In this document: one piece after another, positions 50,802-63,687 of the stretch
How the letters are laid out: each line of letters opens with the position of its first letter
How positions within the stretch are numbered: the first letter of the stretch is position 1
Source of the DNA: Strongyloides papillosus
Taxonomy: Eukaryota; Nematoda; Chromadorea; Rhabditida; Strongyloididae
DNA length: 64,000 bases
Direction: 5' to 3'
NCBI GenBank assembly: GCA_005656395.1
Contig: SRSI01000077.1
Coordinates: forward strand, 1,853,206 to 1,917,205
The notes under the pieces: generated by a model
The model's database searches: none
Seen by the model: only the letters and a program-made list of their open reading frames with translations
What the model was told of the DNA's origin: nothing
Position numbers and translations under genes: made by a program

Positions 50802-52033
50802 AAATATTTTATAAACATTTATCATCTCTCATAACAAACTTATACAAAATATTAAATTACTTAGCATTAAGTAACCGAATACTTATTATAAATACATGAT
50901 AAAATAACCATTTAAATACCTATATATCGTCCTTACACAGTCATTAAAAGACAATAAGCCAAATTTTTCTGAAGCTTAACTGTTTATGTTTCTACGATAA
51001 TATAAATACTCTTAATGATTTTTTAAAACGATATTGTCTTTTTTTTTGATACTTTTATATTCTTATATTGGAAAATACAAATACATTTTTTTTGGAGAGT
51101 AACCAAGTTTGTTATTATTAAATTTTACGTCTAATTTTTTTATAATGTTTACCACTATTATAATAAAATTTAGTGAGAAAATTGTTATATAATTAATTTT
51201 AATAACTATTTCTAATTATTTTGTACTCGATAAAATAATCTCTCTATAAAAATATTCATGTCGTTATATCATAAAATTGAATAAATATATATAAATACAA
51301 AAATTCACACTAAAATTATATTTTTTCTAAAAAATAAATTTATGCTCTATATATTTAAATAACAGACAAAAATGTTATGATTAATTGATGAAAAGCTTTG
51401 CAATTATTAAAAAATATTTATTTCTCTTCAGTTTTTAAATCATAAAAGGGAGTATTAAATAATAATTTAAAATGATTTTAATACTCTATAGAGAAAATGC
51501 AAATTACTGGTAGAAAAAAATAAAATTAAATACTAACTTTTTTTAAAATCTTCAAAAATATAAAGAAAAACAAATTAATTTCATATATATAAGTTTATTT
51601 TTTTCAATTTTCTTACTAAAGATTACTTTATATTATTTCTTCAAAATTGACTATCAAAATGGTTTCTTAATTTTGCTTAAAATAGTTTAATTTATTTTAT
51701 GGTATATATAAAAAAATACATTTTAGACCATATTTATTCAAAAATGTTTTGAATTTTATAAAAAAAAAGTTTCCCACGTTATATTATTCAACAATATTTT
51801 AGTATTTTAAAAAAAGCTTGATATTCCTATGCACATAAAATTATTAAAAAATGAAAAACCTGGGATATATAACTTCGTCTAACCAAATAAATTCCCATAG
51901 ATTAACAACGTTTAAAATAAAATTCGTAAAATGATAAACTTCATTTATCCACTATCAAAATATCTTATTCTAAAATTTCTTATTCTTCAAATAACATTTA
52001 TTATAAAAATAGTAAGCATAGCAAAAATATATT
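50802..52033. other. Intergenic region, no gene seen
   Basis: About 1.2 kb between the neuropeptide gene and the TDP2 stop codon; the two genes are tail-to-tail. AT-rich, nothing recognised besides expected 3' untranslated sequence. Confidence 0.5.
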
Positions 52034-53204
52034 CTATACAATATTATCATCTTCAATTTCATTATCAGAAACAACATCTTCACATTTTATTGGCTTAAAT
52101 TGGAAATTCGTAAAAACTCCTAAATGGTCAGACAAAGCGCAGTCCTGATTTTTTAACCATTCAAAACCAATGTGTTCATAATCTGATAAGTGAAGAAAAT
52201 CACCATCATGATATAATCTATCAAATCTTGCTTTAGGAATAAAGGAACGACTAGATTTTTTTGAAAATACTTCTTCACCTCTCCAAGTATAGTTATATTT
52301 TGATGGTCTTCCACTTTTAACAAAGCAGTCCAACTTTTCAGCAACAGCCATAGTAGCCTCCTCTTTGCGAATATTAAGATCTCCACCAAATATAACATCA
52401 TAACCTCTTATTTTTAATTCTTCCATTTTTTTTACACACCATTCCATTTGTGCAATTCTAACACTTGAAGATTCTTTACCACTCTCCAAATGTGTATTCA
52501 TCAAAGCTACTTTTTTTGACAACAAATCAATTTTAACCAAATGACATCCTCTATTCATTTTGGAATTTTTAAAAGGTAAAAAATCTTTCCCGAGAACTTT
52601 TATTGATTTAACTACACAAATAGCTGTAAAATAGTTATCATACATCGTATATACATCTCTCTCATACAAAACATTGTATATAGGTGCTAAATATTTGTCC
52701 ACAACAGCAGCCATGCTTGGAGAAAGTTCTTGCAAAAAAATAATTTCAGGTTTCTTTTCATCAATTTTTTTAATAATGGCTTTCATTCTTACATTAGAAT
52801 GAACCTTGTGGAGTCCATTAACGTTCCAGCTTATCAAACCAAAGTCTAATTGTTCACTATGTTTCCCATCATCAATTTCTTCGATTCTAGCTTTTTTACA
52901 AGACGGTTCACCTTTTACAGAAGATATACTACGACATTCTGATTGAACATCAACACCTTTCTCTTCATATAATTCATCGGAAACTTGAAAAAATAACAAA
53001 CATGCCCACTGAAAACAAATTACCAAGAATTGATTACAAACATTAAATAAAAAAACTCACTTCAACAGAGTTATTACAATCAGCTAAAAATTGTTTAGCA
53101 ACATCTGGATGACTTTTTGTGTTTTTAACAAATTCGTCTATTTCTGCTTGTGTAGGTGGTCTATTAGCTTTACCTGTACTAGATTCCATACTTTTTCTAG
53201 ACAT
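52034..53204 (-). CDS. tdpt-1: Tyrosyl-DNA phosphodiesterase 2 (TDP2)
   Basis: Exons 53061-53204 and 52034-53008 are joined over a 52-bp GTGAGT...TTTTCAG intron and give 372 residues. The N-terminal about 70 residues look like a UBA-type domain (AEIDEFVKNTKSHPDVAKQF, then WACLLFFQ). The catalytic endonuclease/exonuclease/phosphatase domain shows all TDP2 motifs in order: ISWNVNG, IIFLQELS (catalytic Glu), VALMNTHLES, FGGDLNIRKEE (catalytic Asp) and ALSDHLGVF (catalytic His). TDP2 removes 5'-phosphotyrosyl links left by failed topoisomerase II, in the nucleus. The last about 15 residues are acidic. No frame break. The start is only about 205 bp from the divergent TAF2 start. Confidence 0.92.
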
Positions 53205-53409
53205 TTTTCAATTCAAATATTTTATATTTATGATTTGAAAATATTTCCAGTAGTTATACACAATAAAGATAAGGCGCAATTTTTGTGTGTGGTAGCTTTG
53301 TTCCAAAAGTGTTTTAAGATAATACTTTGTTTTTTTATAAACTTGTAACTACAAATTTAAAGAAAAATTAAACTTATTGTGTTTGTTACTTGTTCACTAT
53401 ACTATAAAA
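53205..53409. promoter_or_regulatory. Shared TDP2 / TAF2 divergent promoter region
   Basis: Only about 205 bp separate the start codons of TDP2 (minus) and TAF2 (plus), so both upstream regions must overlap here. Two housekeeping-type genes in this head-to-head layout suggest a bidirectional promoter. No specific motif is assigned. Confidence 0.5.
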
Positions 53410-56400
53410 ATGTCAATATCTGACGATTCACCTCCATATCGTGTAATTTCACAATTAGTTGTTATAAAAAATATAGATTTTATAAAGAAAACGTTTAATT
53501 TTCGTACTGAATTGGCAATAGCACCTTTGAAAAAAGAGATATTTCAATTAGAACTTCATATTGGGAATGGTTAGTTAGATAGCGGAAATTTTTTATAATT
53601 TATTTTTCAGACGTAACATTGCCAAATGAGATTAATGATTCAAATATGATTGTATCAATGGAAGGTTCTGATGTTGTATATACTAGGAAGAGTTTAGTAA
53701 AGAAAGGGAACATGAATTATTCTAAAAATACTAATGAAATACATTTTTTGAAATATCAAGCAGCTCAGTATAAAAAAGCAATAGAAGCTGGAAATGTTAG
53801 TCAAAGAATGTTAATTACTCTTAATAGAGTTGCTAAAGATAAAGTGAAAAATGGAGATATTCTCAATTTATGTATAGAAGGAGTTGTTAAAAATCCACAA
53901 CACGGCATTCACTTTACATCACTTCTAGATGAAGAACATCTTGAAGGTGTTCATATGTACACTATTCGCACAAGTAACTTATCTTCAACTCATCAATGGT
54001 TACCGTGTCTTGACTATCCAAATAGTTTACAAGTATGGAGATTTGAAATAATAATACCAGCAGAGTATATGGCTGTTGCTCCTGGTGATCTTATTGATGT
54101 TGTTTCACAAACACAAGGGAAAGAAAAATGCTTCATTTACGAACAAGTTATACCAACTTCTCCTATGAATGTTGGTTTTGCAGCTGGAAACTTTCATGAG
54201 TATACTTTTGGTGACAGCTTGAAGTTTACTTGTTATTATCCACCTCATTTATTACCATTAGTTAAACAAACTATGGAAAATGAATCTAGAACATTGGAAT
54301 TTTTTGAAGAACTTCTTGGGTGTAAATTTCCTTTTAATAGTTATCATATTGTTTTTGTTGATGAATTAGAACGTGAAATGCAATCTTATTCTTCATTAAC
54401 AATTTCTAACATATCTCAACTTTACCATAAGAAGATTTTTGATACTGTTAGAGATGTTAGACAAAATTTTGCGCACGCTGTTGCACAACAATATTTTGGA
54501 TGTCTTGTTAATATTTCTGATTGGCTTGATATTTGGTTAATACGTTCTTTAGCTAGATTTTTAACAACATTATATGTCGAAAAATACTTTGGTCATTCAG
54601 AGTACATGTATCAAATTTCTAAAATAATGGAAACTGTTTGTTCATATGAAAGTAAATATGGTCCGATTTTTCTTCGTCCCTTCAAGGATTCAGAGAAAGG
54701 GCAAATGATATCAAAATTACAATGCCAGACACAGGCAAAATTCTTATCAGAAAATGAATTTCCGGGCTCATTATCAGAAGAAAACATTGGTAAACTTAAC
54801 AACAAATGGAAAGGCCTTCATTTTGATCCTCGGTCACCAGAAACGGCTTCACCAATTTATGTAGATAATTTGTATAGAAAAGGACATTTTTGCCTGAGAG
54901 TTCTTCAAATGAGACTTGGTAAAGATACATTTTTCAAGGTTATCCAAAAAGTATTGTCTATGTCGTTATCTGTATCAGAAAAGTTATCAAAATGTGCCGA
55001 ATGGGAAAATATGTGTGTTTCAACTGAGTCGTTTTTTAAAACAATAACAAATATAACGGGACAAGAACTACCATCATTTATGGAACAATGCATTTATGGT
55101 GGTGGTCACGCTAATTTGACGTGCAATATACATTTAACAAAAAGAAAAATATGATTGAGCTGCAATTAACACAAGAGCCTGGAACTGATAAAGGCTTTCA
55201 AACATATGTTGGTCCACTTACTGTTGTGGTACAAGAATGTGACGGTCCCGTCTACCATACAATACAGATAGATTCAAAAATCACAAAACATGACTTAAAT
55301 GCAAAATCAAAAGGTCGTCGTTTAAAGAAAAAAAAAGTACCATTACATACGGGTGATGAAGTTGAAATCGACCTTTCATTACTTATGGATACAGAATCAC
55401 CTGTCTTATGGATACGTTTTGATCCAGATTTACAATTGATAAGAAGAGTCAAGATGCGCCAACCTCATCATAATTGGCAATACATGCTCAGCTATGAAAG
55501 AGATGTCCTTGCACAATTTGTGGCTATTGAAAATTTGGAACCGTTTGCTACTACAGAAACACAAGAATTACTACTAGAAGTTTTAGAAAACGTCAATTTT
55601 TTTTATCGTGTTAAGATTGCCGCTGCAGATATGTTAATAAGGATAACCAACAAATTGAATGCTGAGGAACGAGTTGAAGTAACAAACACTCCTAGAATAT
55701 TGCAATCATTAAAAAAATTTTTTTCATGTAAAAGTTCATTGGATTTACCAAAGTCAAACAACTATTCACTAACTTCTACACATCTTCAACATTATTTTTT
55801 ATCACAAGCTTTACCAATGTCTATAGCTAAATTGAAAACAAGGAATAATATCCCTAATATGGATGCTTTTAATTTCATTTTAAATCTTCATAAATATAAT
55901 GATAATTCTCTAAATAGATATGCCGATGATTTTTACAGGGCTGGTATAATAACAGCAATGGGAAATTTAATATATCCTAATAAAGATACAAAAGAACTAT
56001 GGAATGTTAACAAAATGAATCCTGATATCAAAAGAATTCTTTCTGAAATCACATTTGCCTATAATATGGATATGATGATTCCTAGTTACGGAAGAATCGT
56101 TACAGTTGCATGTATTAAAATATTATATAAACTTATGTTAACGGAACATATACCTTTGGAACCAAATACATTTATACCCTTATGTAAAGAGGGAATATAT
56201 ATTGAGATAAGAAAAACAGCATTCCTTTGTTTGATAGATATGATAGGAAGAGTACATAATGAAAAAATGATACCTATTTTTGACTTTGTACTTAATACAT
56301 GTCTTGAAACTAACAATACGCAGCTAAAATATCAATTGGCATACATTCTTGCTACAAGGCCTATTTTTGATTCAGAAAAAAACTAAACGTCCTGGGTTTA

Positions 56401-56584
56401 AGCATCCGCTCAATAATCCTGAAGTTATGAGGAAATTGGGCTTATTATTAATAATGATAAGTATAATAGTCTTTTGAGGTTATCATTTGCTGATATGTTT
56501 TATGAAATGTATGGTAATTTTATCCCAGGTATTTTAATAGAAAAAAATGAAGAAGAGAAATCTTCAATTGGAATTATTGTATAA
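53410..56584 (+). CDS. taf-2: TFIID subunit TAF2 (frame broken)
   Basis: Exon 1 is 53410-53569, then a 41-bp GTTAGT...TTTTCAG intron, then one long exon to 56584. TAF2 resembles M1 aminopeptidases but lacks the zinc-site HExxH, as here (FVDELEREMQSYSSLTI). Matching blocks are VISQLVVIKNIDF at the start, HQWLPCLDYPNSLQVWRFE, VAQQYFGCL, FFKTITNITGQELPSFMEQ, YTFNKKKNMIELQL, YVGPLTVVVQE, SPVLWIRFDPD, WQYMLSYERDVLAQ and LNRYADDFYRAGII. About 1,035 codons in all. Frame changes fall at about 55112-55121 (one base missing), at an A7 run near 56377 (one missing), and around 56437-56455 (net opposite shift); the final SLLRLSFADMFYEMYG segment fits the TAF2 C-terminal repeat. Nuclear, general transcription. 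Confidence 0.9.
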
Positions 56585-56865
56585 CTTTTAATGTATTGTT
56601 GAAATTTTATTTTGTAAATATTTGTAAAGAAATTTTTTTGTAAATATTATATAAAAGTTTTTTAATTAATAAAATCAGTCTAGTGGTTTACTTCTTAAAA
56701 AAATTATATATCATAAGTAAAAATATTATAAAGGAGATCTTTGAAATTGTAGTATAATTATATGTGATAGAATCTTTTTTTAAGTGTTAGAGAATGATGT
56801 AATTTTGTTTGATGAATCCTTGTTACTTTGTACGTGATGAATGTTATTCCATAATAAAAATAATA

Positions 56866-57225
56866 TTAACCCCATATGGGCCCTAATTTTGTCCATTTTT
56901 TTGAATTACGTTTCATATATTTTCTTGACGTACCAAATAAATCCCAAAATATTCCAATTTCAGGGGTTGATAAAATTTTATTGTAATTAAGATACGGTTT
57001 TTCTTTTTCCATTTCTGTTATTTCGCCATTTTTAATATTGTTTTGATCTTTTATTGGCAATAAAACGTATATGCTACAAATAAATTAGTTATAAAACTTG
57101 TTATTTCTCATCATTGTTTACCTTTTTTTTAAAGCCAATATTTCATCATTGTCAATTACAACACTTCTACCATAACTTAATGTTTGAAAACACAAAAGAG
57201 TTAGAAAAAATATTTTTGTAATCAT
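56866..57225 (-). CDS. Neuropeptide precursor with W(X6)Wamide signature
   Basis: Exons 57122-57225 and 56866-57073 join over a 48-bp GTAAAC...TTGTAG intron (phase 2) to 103 residues. A signal peptide (MITKIFFLTLLCFQTLSYG) is followed by a spacer with several basic sites and, at the extreme C-terminus, KR then NS, KK and WTKLGPIWG before the stop. The predicted product is WTKLGPIWamide: two tryptophans six residues apart with an amidated end, the pattern of myoinhibitory / allatostatin-B peptides and of C. elegans NLP-38 and NLP-42 peptides. The L-G at positions 4-5 is closest to NLP-42. Only one copy is present. Family membership rests on this short motif; the precursor layout (signal, basic sites, terminal Gly) supports it. 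Confidence 0.72.
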
Positions 57226-58649
57226 TACTTTTTTAATTATAGTAAAAATAATATTAGTTGAAAATAAAGGTATTCTAAAAATAAAAATAGATAGAATAAT
57301 TTAACTAGATTTAGTTTTCTTCAAAAACTAATACATAAACGCCTTTAATACGTATTAGTCTTGGAAATTTATAATCAATTAAACATTTAATTATTGTAAA
57401 GAATGTAGTTAAAAATAATTATCTATGGTAAAAAATGAAAATACCTATTTATGTAAAAATGGAGGATTTATTAATAAATGGGAAGATACTTATAATTAAA
57501 ATTTTTCAAAAAGAGTTAATTAGTTATTAAAATAATCTTACACCTACATTCTTTCTTTCTCTTTACAATATTTTATTTAATGAAAATTTTTTACACAACT
57601 AAGTATATAAAAAACAATCAGTATTTTGTATATAAAAGAATCATAACAAATAAAGTAAAGTAATCATATCATGTAGTTAATTATTTTTGATATAAAATAC
57701 TTCTATTAATTAATATTTAGAAGTATAATTAAAATTACGTACTATCGAAATAATAAATATAGTATAATTTGATTGAAACTTTTATACAGTCTAAAAGAAG
57801 TAGTATTGTACATTAAATTAATGACATCAAGTTTCAAAGAAAAGCAATTTAATTATGTATAACAAGTGAATAAGATACAACAAGTTCAAAAATTATTATA
57901 CTATCAAAAGGAGTGGAAAATAAAATAATTGTTATAATTATGTATTGCAATATTATCATTTTGCACCATACATAATTTAGTCTTTTTTTAGAATCATTTA
58001 GAAAGTAAAATATCTTTTGAAGATATGATAGAAATTTATTTAAAGGAGGACATGATGATATAAGTAATTTCAATAAAGTAAATGTATTGATGCTAATATA
58101 ATTGTTGGTTAAAATTTTTTTCATTTCTTACCTTTGGATTTTATATATCTTGTAATTGAATTATATCATTCTTTAAGGATATGGTTTACAAAGAAATATT
58201 CTATTTGTGAAGACTTAAGTTCTATATAGTTATGAATGCCGTAGTTATGGAGAGTCTTATTTAATTATCATTTAATGTAATAAAATGTAATAAATAATAA
58301 TCGTAACTTTTATGTTTAAAAATGATCTTTAAACTTTTAATTATTACATATTCATAAAGTATTAATATTATTTATACAATATTTTGATATTATTTAAAAA
58401 ACCAATATTTAGTTATAAAAGGTATTTGTTGATATTGTGTACAGAATATCTGGTAAACAATCATTTATCAAACTTAGATGATATTTATGGTACTTGAAAT
58501 ATGATTAGTAAATAATTATTACAGTTTAATAAAGTTTTTTTAAGTATCTTGTTGAGGTGATTTGTAAACATATATCATCTTTTCCTTAAACTTATTATTA
58601 ATTCTCATTAATTGTTCTTTTTTTCATTTCAAAATATTCTCATTTAATA

Positions 58650-58890
58650 TTTTAATAATTATTATTGCGTAATAAAAACCTTCCGATTCATCAAAATATC
58701 TTGCACACCTTTGTTAACCATCTTCAATAGTAGTTGCAGCTGGAAGACTTTAATATATGCAATCACTTATTGGTACTTGAAATACTTTATTTAGTTACCT
58801 ACTATAGACGAAAGATTGATCCCAATTCTTCAGAATAATTGCATCATCTGTAGGCATAGTTGTTGTTGAAAGACAATTTAATACTTATTA
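58650..58890 (-). pseudogene. Possible remnant of a repeat-containing gene
   Basis: On the minus strand one frame keeps protein-like composition over about 75 codons: LSTTTMPTDDAIILKNWDQS, then KVFQVPISDCIY, SLPAATTIEDG and RCARYFDESEGFYY, interrupted by three in-frame TAA stops. The LSTTTMPTDD and SLPAATTIED parts, and the bases around them, look like diverged copies of one unit. GC is above background. I do not recognise the family; it may be an eroded gene, or chance. Confidence 0.25.
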
Positions 58891-61204
58891 TTTGATAATA
58901 TACTATTTTATGGCTCTTCAAAATATTTGAAAATTATGCAGGTGTTTTAAAAATCTCTAATTCTTTACTTCTAGTCACATCTCTTTTAATCCTCTTTTAC
59001 TCCTCCGTCAAAGGTTAGCAATTTTATTCATGATGAAAAATTAATAATTTTAAAATTTATTCAATGATTAAATATGACATATAAACAAATGTTCCAAATT
59101 TTTTTGTTACTTTTGGCTCAAAAATAATTATTTTAATTTTACTTTGTATGTAATTTTACCCTTTGAAAGATAGAGTATTTATGATGTTTATTTGTACATT
59201 TTAAAGAAAAAGTATTTAAATAAAAATACTACTATAAAGACAAAACTATAAATTAATTGAAATATTTAATATTAAATAAAATGGAACATTAGAAAAAGAT
59301 AACCATACATATGTTTTGCCAAGATTCATATTCACTTCAATTTAATTTTATGTCAAGGACCTCTCTTAACAATCCTTGAAGTAGCTAAGATAATTGAACT
59401 CATTCTTCACAGATGGAGAAAAATGAAAAAGCGACAAGATATGTATTAAAAATAATAAAAGATGTTAAAGTATATTAATTGTTCAATAGACATCGACAAC
59501 AAAATGTACAAGGATAACTAAATTTTACAATGAATACATCCTTCTCTTTTTGTTTATTCATTTTTCAAGTACCTAACCCATTTAAGAAATAAACATATAT
59601 TTTATCAAAACTTCTGGTAACTTTTTAAGATTTTAATATATATTTACTAGATGTGTCGTTTTTAAATCAAATTTTAATTACATATTTATAAAGTAATTAT
59701 ACAAATGACAGATTTTAGGATAACAAAAAACTTTTCCCTTCATTCTCAAGAAAGATAAATAATAAAAAAAATAAGGAAACTTCTTGATTGTAATAGTAAT
59801 AATAAATAAACTTATTTAAAGAATTGTTAAAATAATTTCTCACCTTGACAAATGTAACATAACAATACAACTGTTTTGTTTAATCAATCCTTATTTTTGT
59901 TTCTTCACAAACTAGTAAATAGTTATTGTACCATCTCAAGTTCATGTTCTCAAACCACTTATTGTTACACTTTATTGTTTAATGATAATAGTTATAACAA
60001 TCAAAACCAGGAAATGACCGTTTAACACTTCCTTATGTTTATATTATCTTAATATCTTCTTTTTTATTACCAATAATGTGGTAGTAATATATTTTAATAA
60101 GTATTGTGTACTTTCAATTACTGTATCCTTATTTTTTTAATAATAATAGAATAGTAAACCAAAATTCCTATATCCTTTATCGTTAAATTTTACAAAAACT
60201 TTCCAATAAATACTTTTAAATTCAAATAAAATTTCGTAAAGTATTTATTACTTAAATAATTCATCATACAGTATACTATAAAAAAGTGTATTTAATGATT
60301 ATAACGGGAATCTATTAAAAATTTTTGCAATAGAATTTTCTTTATTTCTCAAATACTTTTTTGCTATTGTTAATTAACACAATCAACTGCTAAAATACTG
60401 TATTAAATGTCTTAGAAGATATATTCTAATAGATGATACAATTTTAATACAAATGGTACTAACATTATAAAGAAATGTAAAGAAATTTTAATAAAAACCC
60501 TACTTATTGCAAGAAACGAAGATAAAAAGAATGATATGAAAAATAATATTTTTACATTTAAAATTTTTTCTTTTTCAATAAAATAACTACTCATAATCGT
60601 TTAATGAAACAAACTATTATAAAGGAGGAAAAAAATTCCTTTATATTATTGTCCTAGCACACTGTGACACTTTAATAAAAATGATAGCTATATCTAATAT
60701 TCAAGGTGATAAATTATTTACATTACATTCAAGCACAATATCTACCTATTTCATTGGTTTTTGAAGTGTCAATATGTTAATTGAAAATGATAAAGATATC
60801 AAATATATTATAATATTCTCGAGTTAGTTTACCTATTATTTACTTTTTAATAAAAATGATTTCTTAAGAGTTTACTTTATATTATTAAGTGATAATACAC
60901 TAAATGATTTTCTCTATTGAAATTGATATTTTTCATATTTTATAAATATATAAAATCATGATTATACTTTTACAGTTAACTTAATTCAATATATTATTAT
61001 TTATTTATTGTAAAAGGATAATCTTATTAACTTTTATTAAGTCTTATCATTATAATGTCATATTAAACTCTTTTAATCATGATGTATTATTGTTAAATGA
61101 AATGAAAAAGATTGTCCAACATAATTTAAAAACTACTCAAATACACATCCACATTTTCAGCTCATACTGATTCTTCATTGTATTTTTTAACTTCGTGAAC
61201 TTAC

Positions 61205-61281
61205 AATGAACCATTTAATGGAAGGGTGCCGTTATCCTGGAGATTACCTTTTAAAATCTTTAATTTAACTTCACCATACAT
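61205..61281 (-). CDS. Candidate small first exon
   Basis: A CTTCAG acceptor (61287-61292), then an ATG at 61279-61281, 25 open codons (MYGEVKLKILKGNLQDNGTL and on) and a GTAAGT donor (61199-61204). The residue mix is balanced and the patch is clearly richer in GC than its surroundings. No continuing exon was found downstream on the minus strand, so gene and function are unknown. Confidence 0.28.
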
Positions 61282-63687
61282 CTTAACTGAAGAAGCATGC
61301 TGTGGAATGCAGGTGCATAGATAAATAAAAAAGGAAAAGTGATGTTTAATTAAATAATTGCTTATAGCTTCTTATTAAAAAAACAATAGTAAAAGAACTT
61401 AGAATATTATTAGGAAGGTTATGTGAAATGATAAATTACTTTATTTCTCATTCTCCAAATGTTCAAGATATAATAGTGAGAAAGTTCAAACGAAAAACAA
61501 TTGCATCATCTCTTTAAGTATCATAAGTTCAATACTTTAATAAATACTATTAAAAACTTTTTCTTTTCCCATATTATCAAGTGAAAGAATAGGAATCCTA
61601 ATTAAGATTCAAAGAAAGAAATGATGTAATATTAAATTTTATTTTTTATATAAAACCGGAAGTTAAAAAGTTTCTTCTTAATTTATCAAAATCGGCATGC
61701 TTCAAAAAGAAAAACCATTAGTTTGTTAAAAGATTTTTAAAATAATAATAAAAATGACTTAAAATAAATTATAATTTGTTTGTCAAAACAAATATGGCAT
61801 TTAATATAGTAATTGAAGGCAATAACACCAACCGCTATAATCTTTTGTTTATTAATTATTTTTATTTACATTCTCATTACACTTTCCTTTAACATCTCTC
61901 GGCATTCTTAATTCTATATACTATATCTATTCTTCCATAACAAACCCCTAAAATAGGTTTATAAATAGTTTACACTTTGTCATAATTAAAATAACAAACT
62001 ATCTTTTCCACAAAACTTTTGATCATAGCGAAGAACCTTTTTTTATTTTCTTCTTTTAATGTCACTATCCAACTACCTTCTATAGGATAACCCTTTAACT
62101 TCTGGAGATATTATGTGTATATATGTAAACAAAATAAAACATCATTTTATCTTGTCAAAGGATTCCTTTCAATTGAGACGGTTTACTTAAAAGAAGATTT
62201 ATAGGTTAAAACAATTAGTCAAGACACTTTGAACAATAGTCTTAATTGAAGATAAGGAATTTTAAATGGGTAATGAAGATCAGAGAGGAAGGTTAATTGA
62301 GTGGATAAACACCAAAACTATACATAGATGTCAATAGGCACTTCATTTTTAATTTCTTTTTATTTATTTTTTCAGTCACTTACATTTCTTTTGTTAATAC
62401 TTATTCAAATAATTATAAATGTCTTATTGTATGATAAAAATATATTAAAAAAATTTATCTTGTTTGAATTTGTCAATATCGTAGAGAAAATAATAATTTT
62501 AAGATTTACAAAAAATTAATAATTAAAAGAATTCTCACATTATATCGCTAAGTGATAATTAGAGGGTAATTAAAATAACTACTCTATATATCATAACTTT
62601 ACTTAAACTATAATCAATTATTATTAATGCCGAAGAAAGAAAATATATAGAGAATTGTAAAGAAAAGTATCTACTGGTAAAGTTAATCCTTTTACACATT
62701 GCATAACAAGTAGTTAAAAAGAAGTTCACTAAACTTTAATTACAAGCTTTTCCTTAACCAAAAATCCCATTATCCATTTAATAATAATGATATCTACTCA
62801 TAATCTACTTCTATAATCCTATACAACTTTTTTTTCTTTATACCAAGCATGTTTATTTTCATACATACAATTATTTATACAAAACTAAATTTTTTTTCTA
62901 TCCAAAAACATCATACATCCTTCAAAATGTCTATTCCAATTATCTTAAAAATTACTCTCTCCAACAATAGAAGTTATACACACATTTATACAAATATAAA
63001 TATTAATATAAAAGTATACGGTAATATAAAGAATCACATATATATTCCCAATTTATTTGACAAAAACAAGAAATATTATAAAGAGTTATTAAATTATTTT
63101 ATTTCTCTTAATCATAAAAAGAAATATACATAAAGATTGTATAAATATATATATTTAATATATAACATGGAAAGAATGTAGAAAATTATGTGTATTTTTT
63201 TTTCTACAAAAGCACATATTGCCTAAAACCAGGTGACATATAGAAAAGATAACTATTTTTTGGTATATAAATTTTACAATTCACATCAAAAACTTTTAGC
63301 AGTAGTAGGAAAAAAAAGTAAAATTAAGGAATTAATAAAAAAGTAAATATTAGGTAGTCAAAGAAAGAACAATCCTCTTGATTTTAAAGAAAGATGTATA
63401 AAAATAAATAAAATTAATAAAATATAATTTTTGTCGCTATGTATTAATTCAATTAAAGTTATTTAATAAATGTTAATGATATCAAGGAATTTGGCTTTGA
63501 CCATATAAAAGTATATAAAAAAAAGTATAAAGAATTTTGGTAAATCTTTTGAAAATCCTTATTGATCATTAAATTGAAATAAACGATAAATTTTTATGTA
63601 CAAAATTTATATTAAATCTGTCTCTCTTTCTTATTACATTTCACAATATATATTGTATAATTGATTAACTGTTATTTGTAAAAAAAT

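Larger units (their letters stand above)
57226..63687. other. 6.4-kb gene-poor region
   Basis: Long AT-rich stretch between the neuropeptide precursor start and the unidentified gene at the right edge. Two small coding-like islands are listed separately (58650-58890 and 61205-61281). No tRNA, rRNA or ordered repeat recognised by eye. Confidence 0.5.

Noticed and set aside
57849..58124. Minus-strand frame of about 91 codons
   Set aside because: Hydrophobic A/T-driven composition without homology, in a gene-poor stretch.
62849..63133. Plus-strand frame of about 94 codons
   Set aside because: I/N/K/Y/T-rich, matches base composition; no motif, no splice sites and no signal peptide of normal type.
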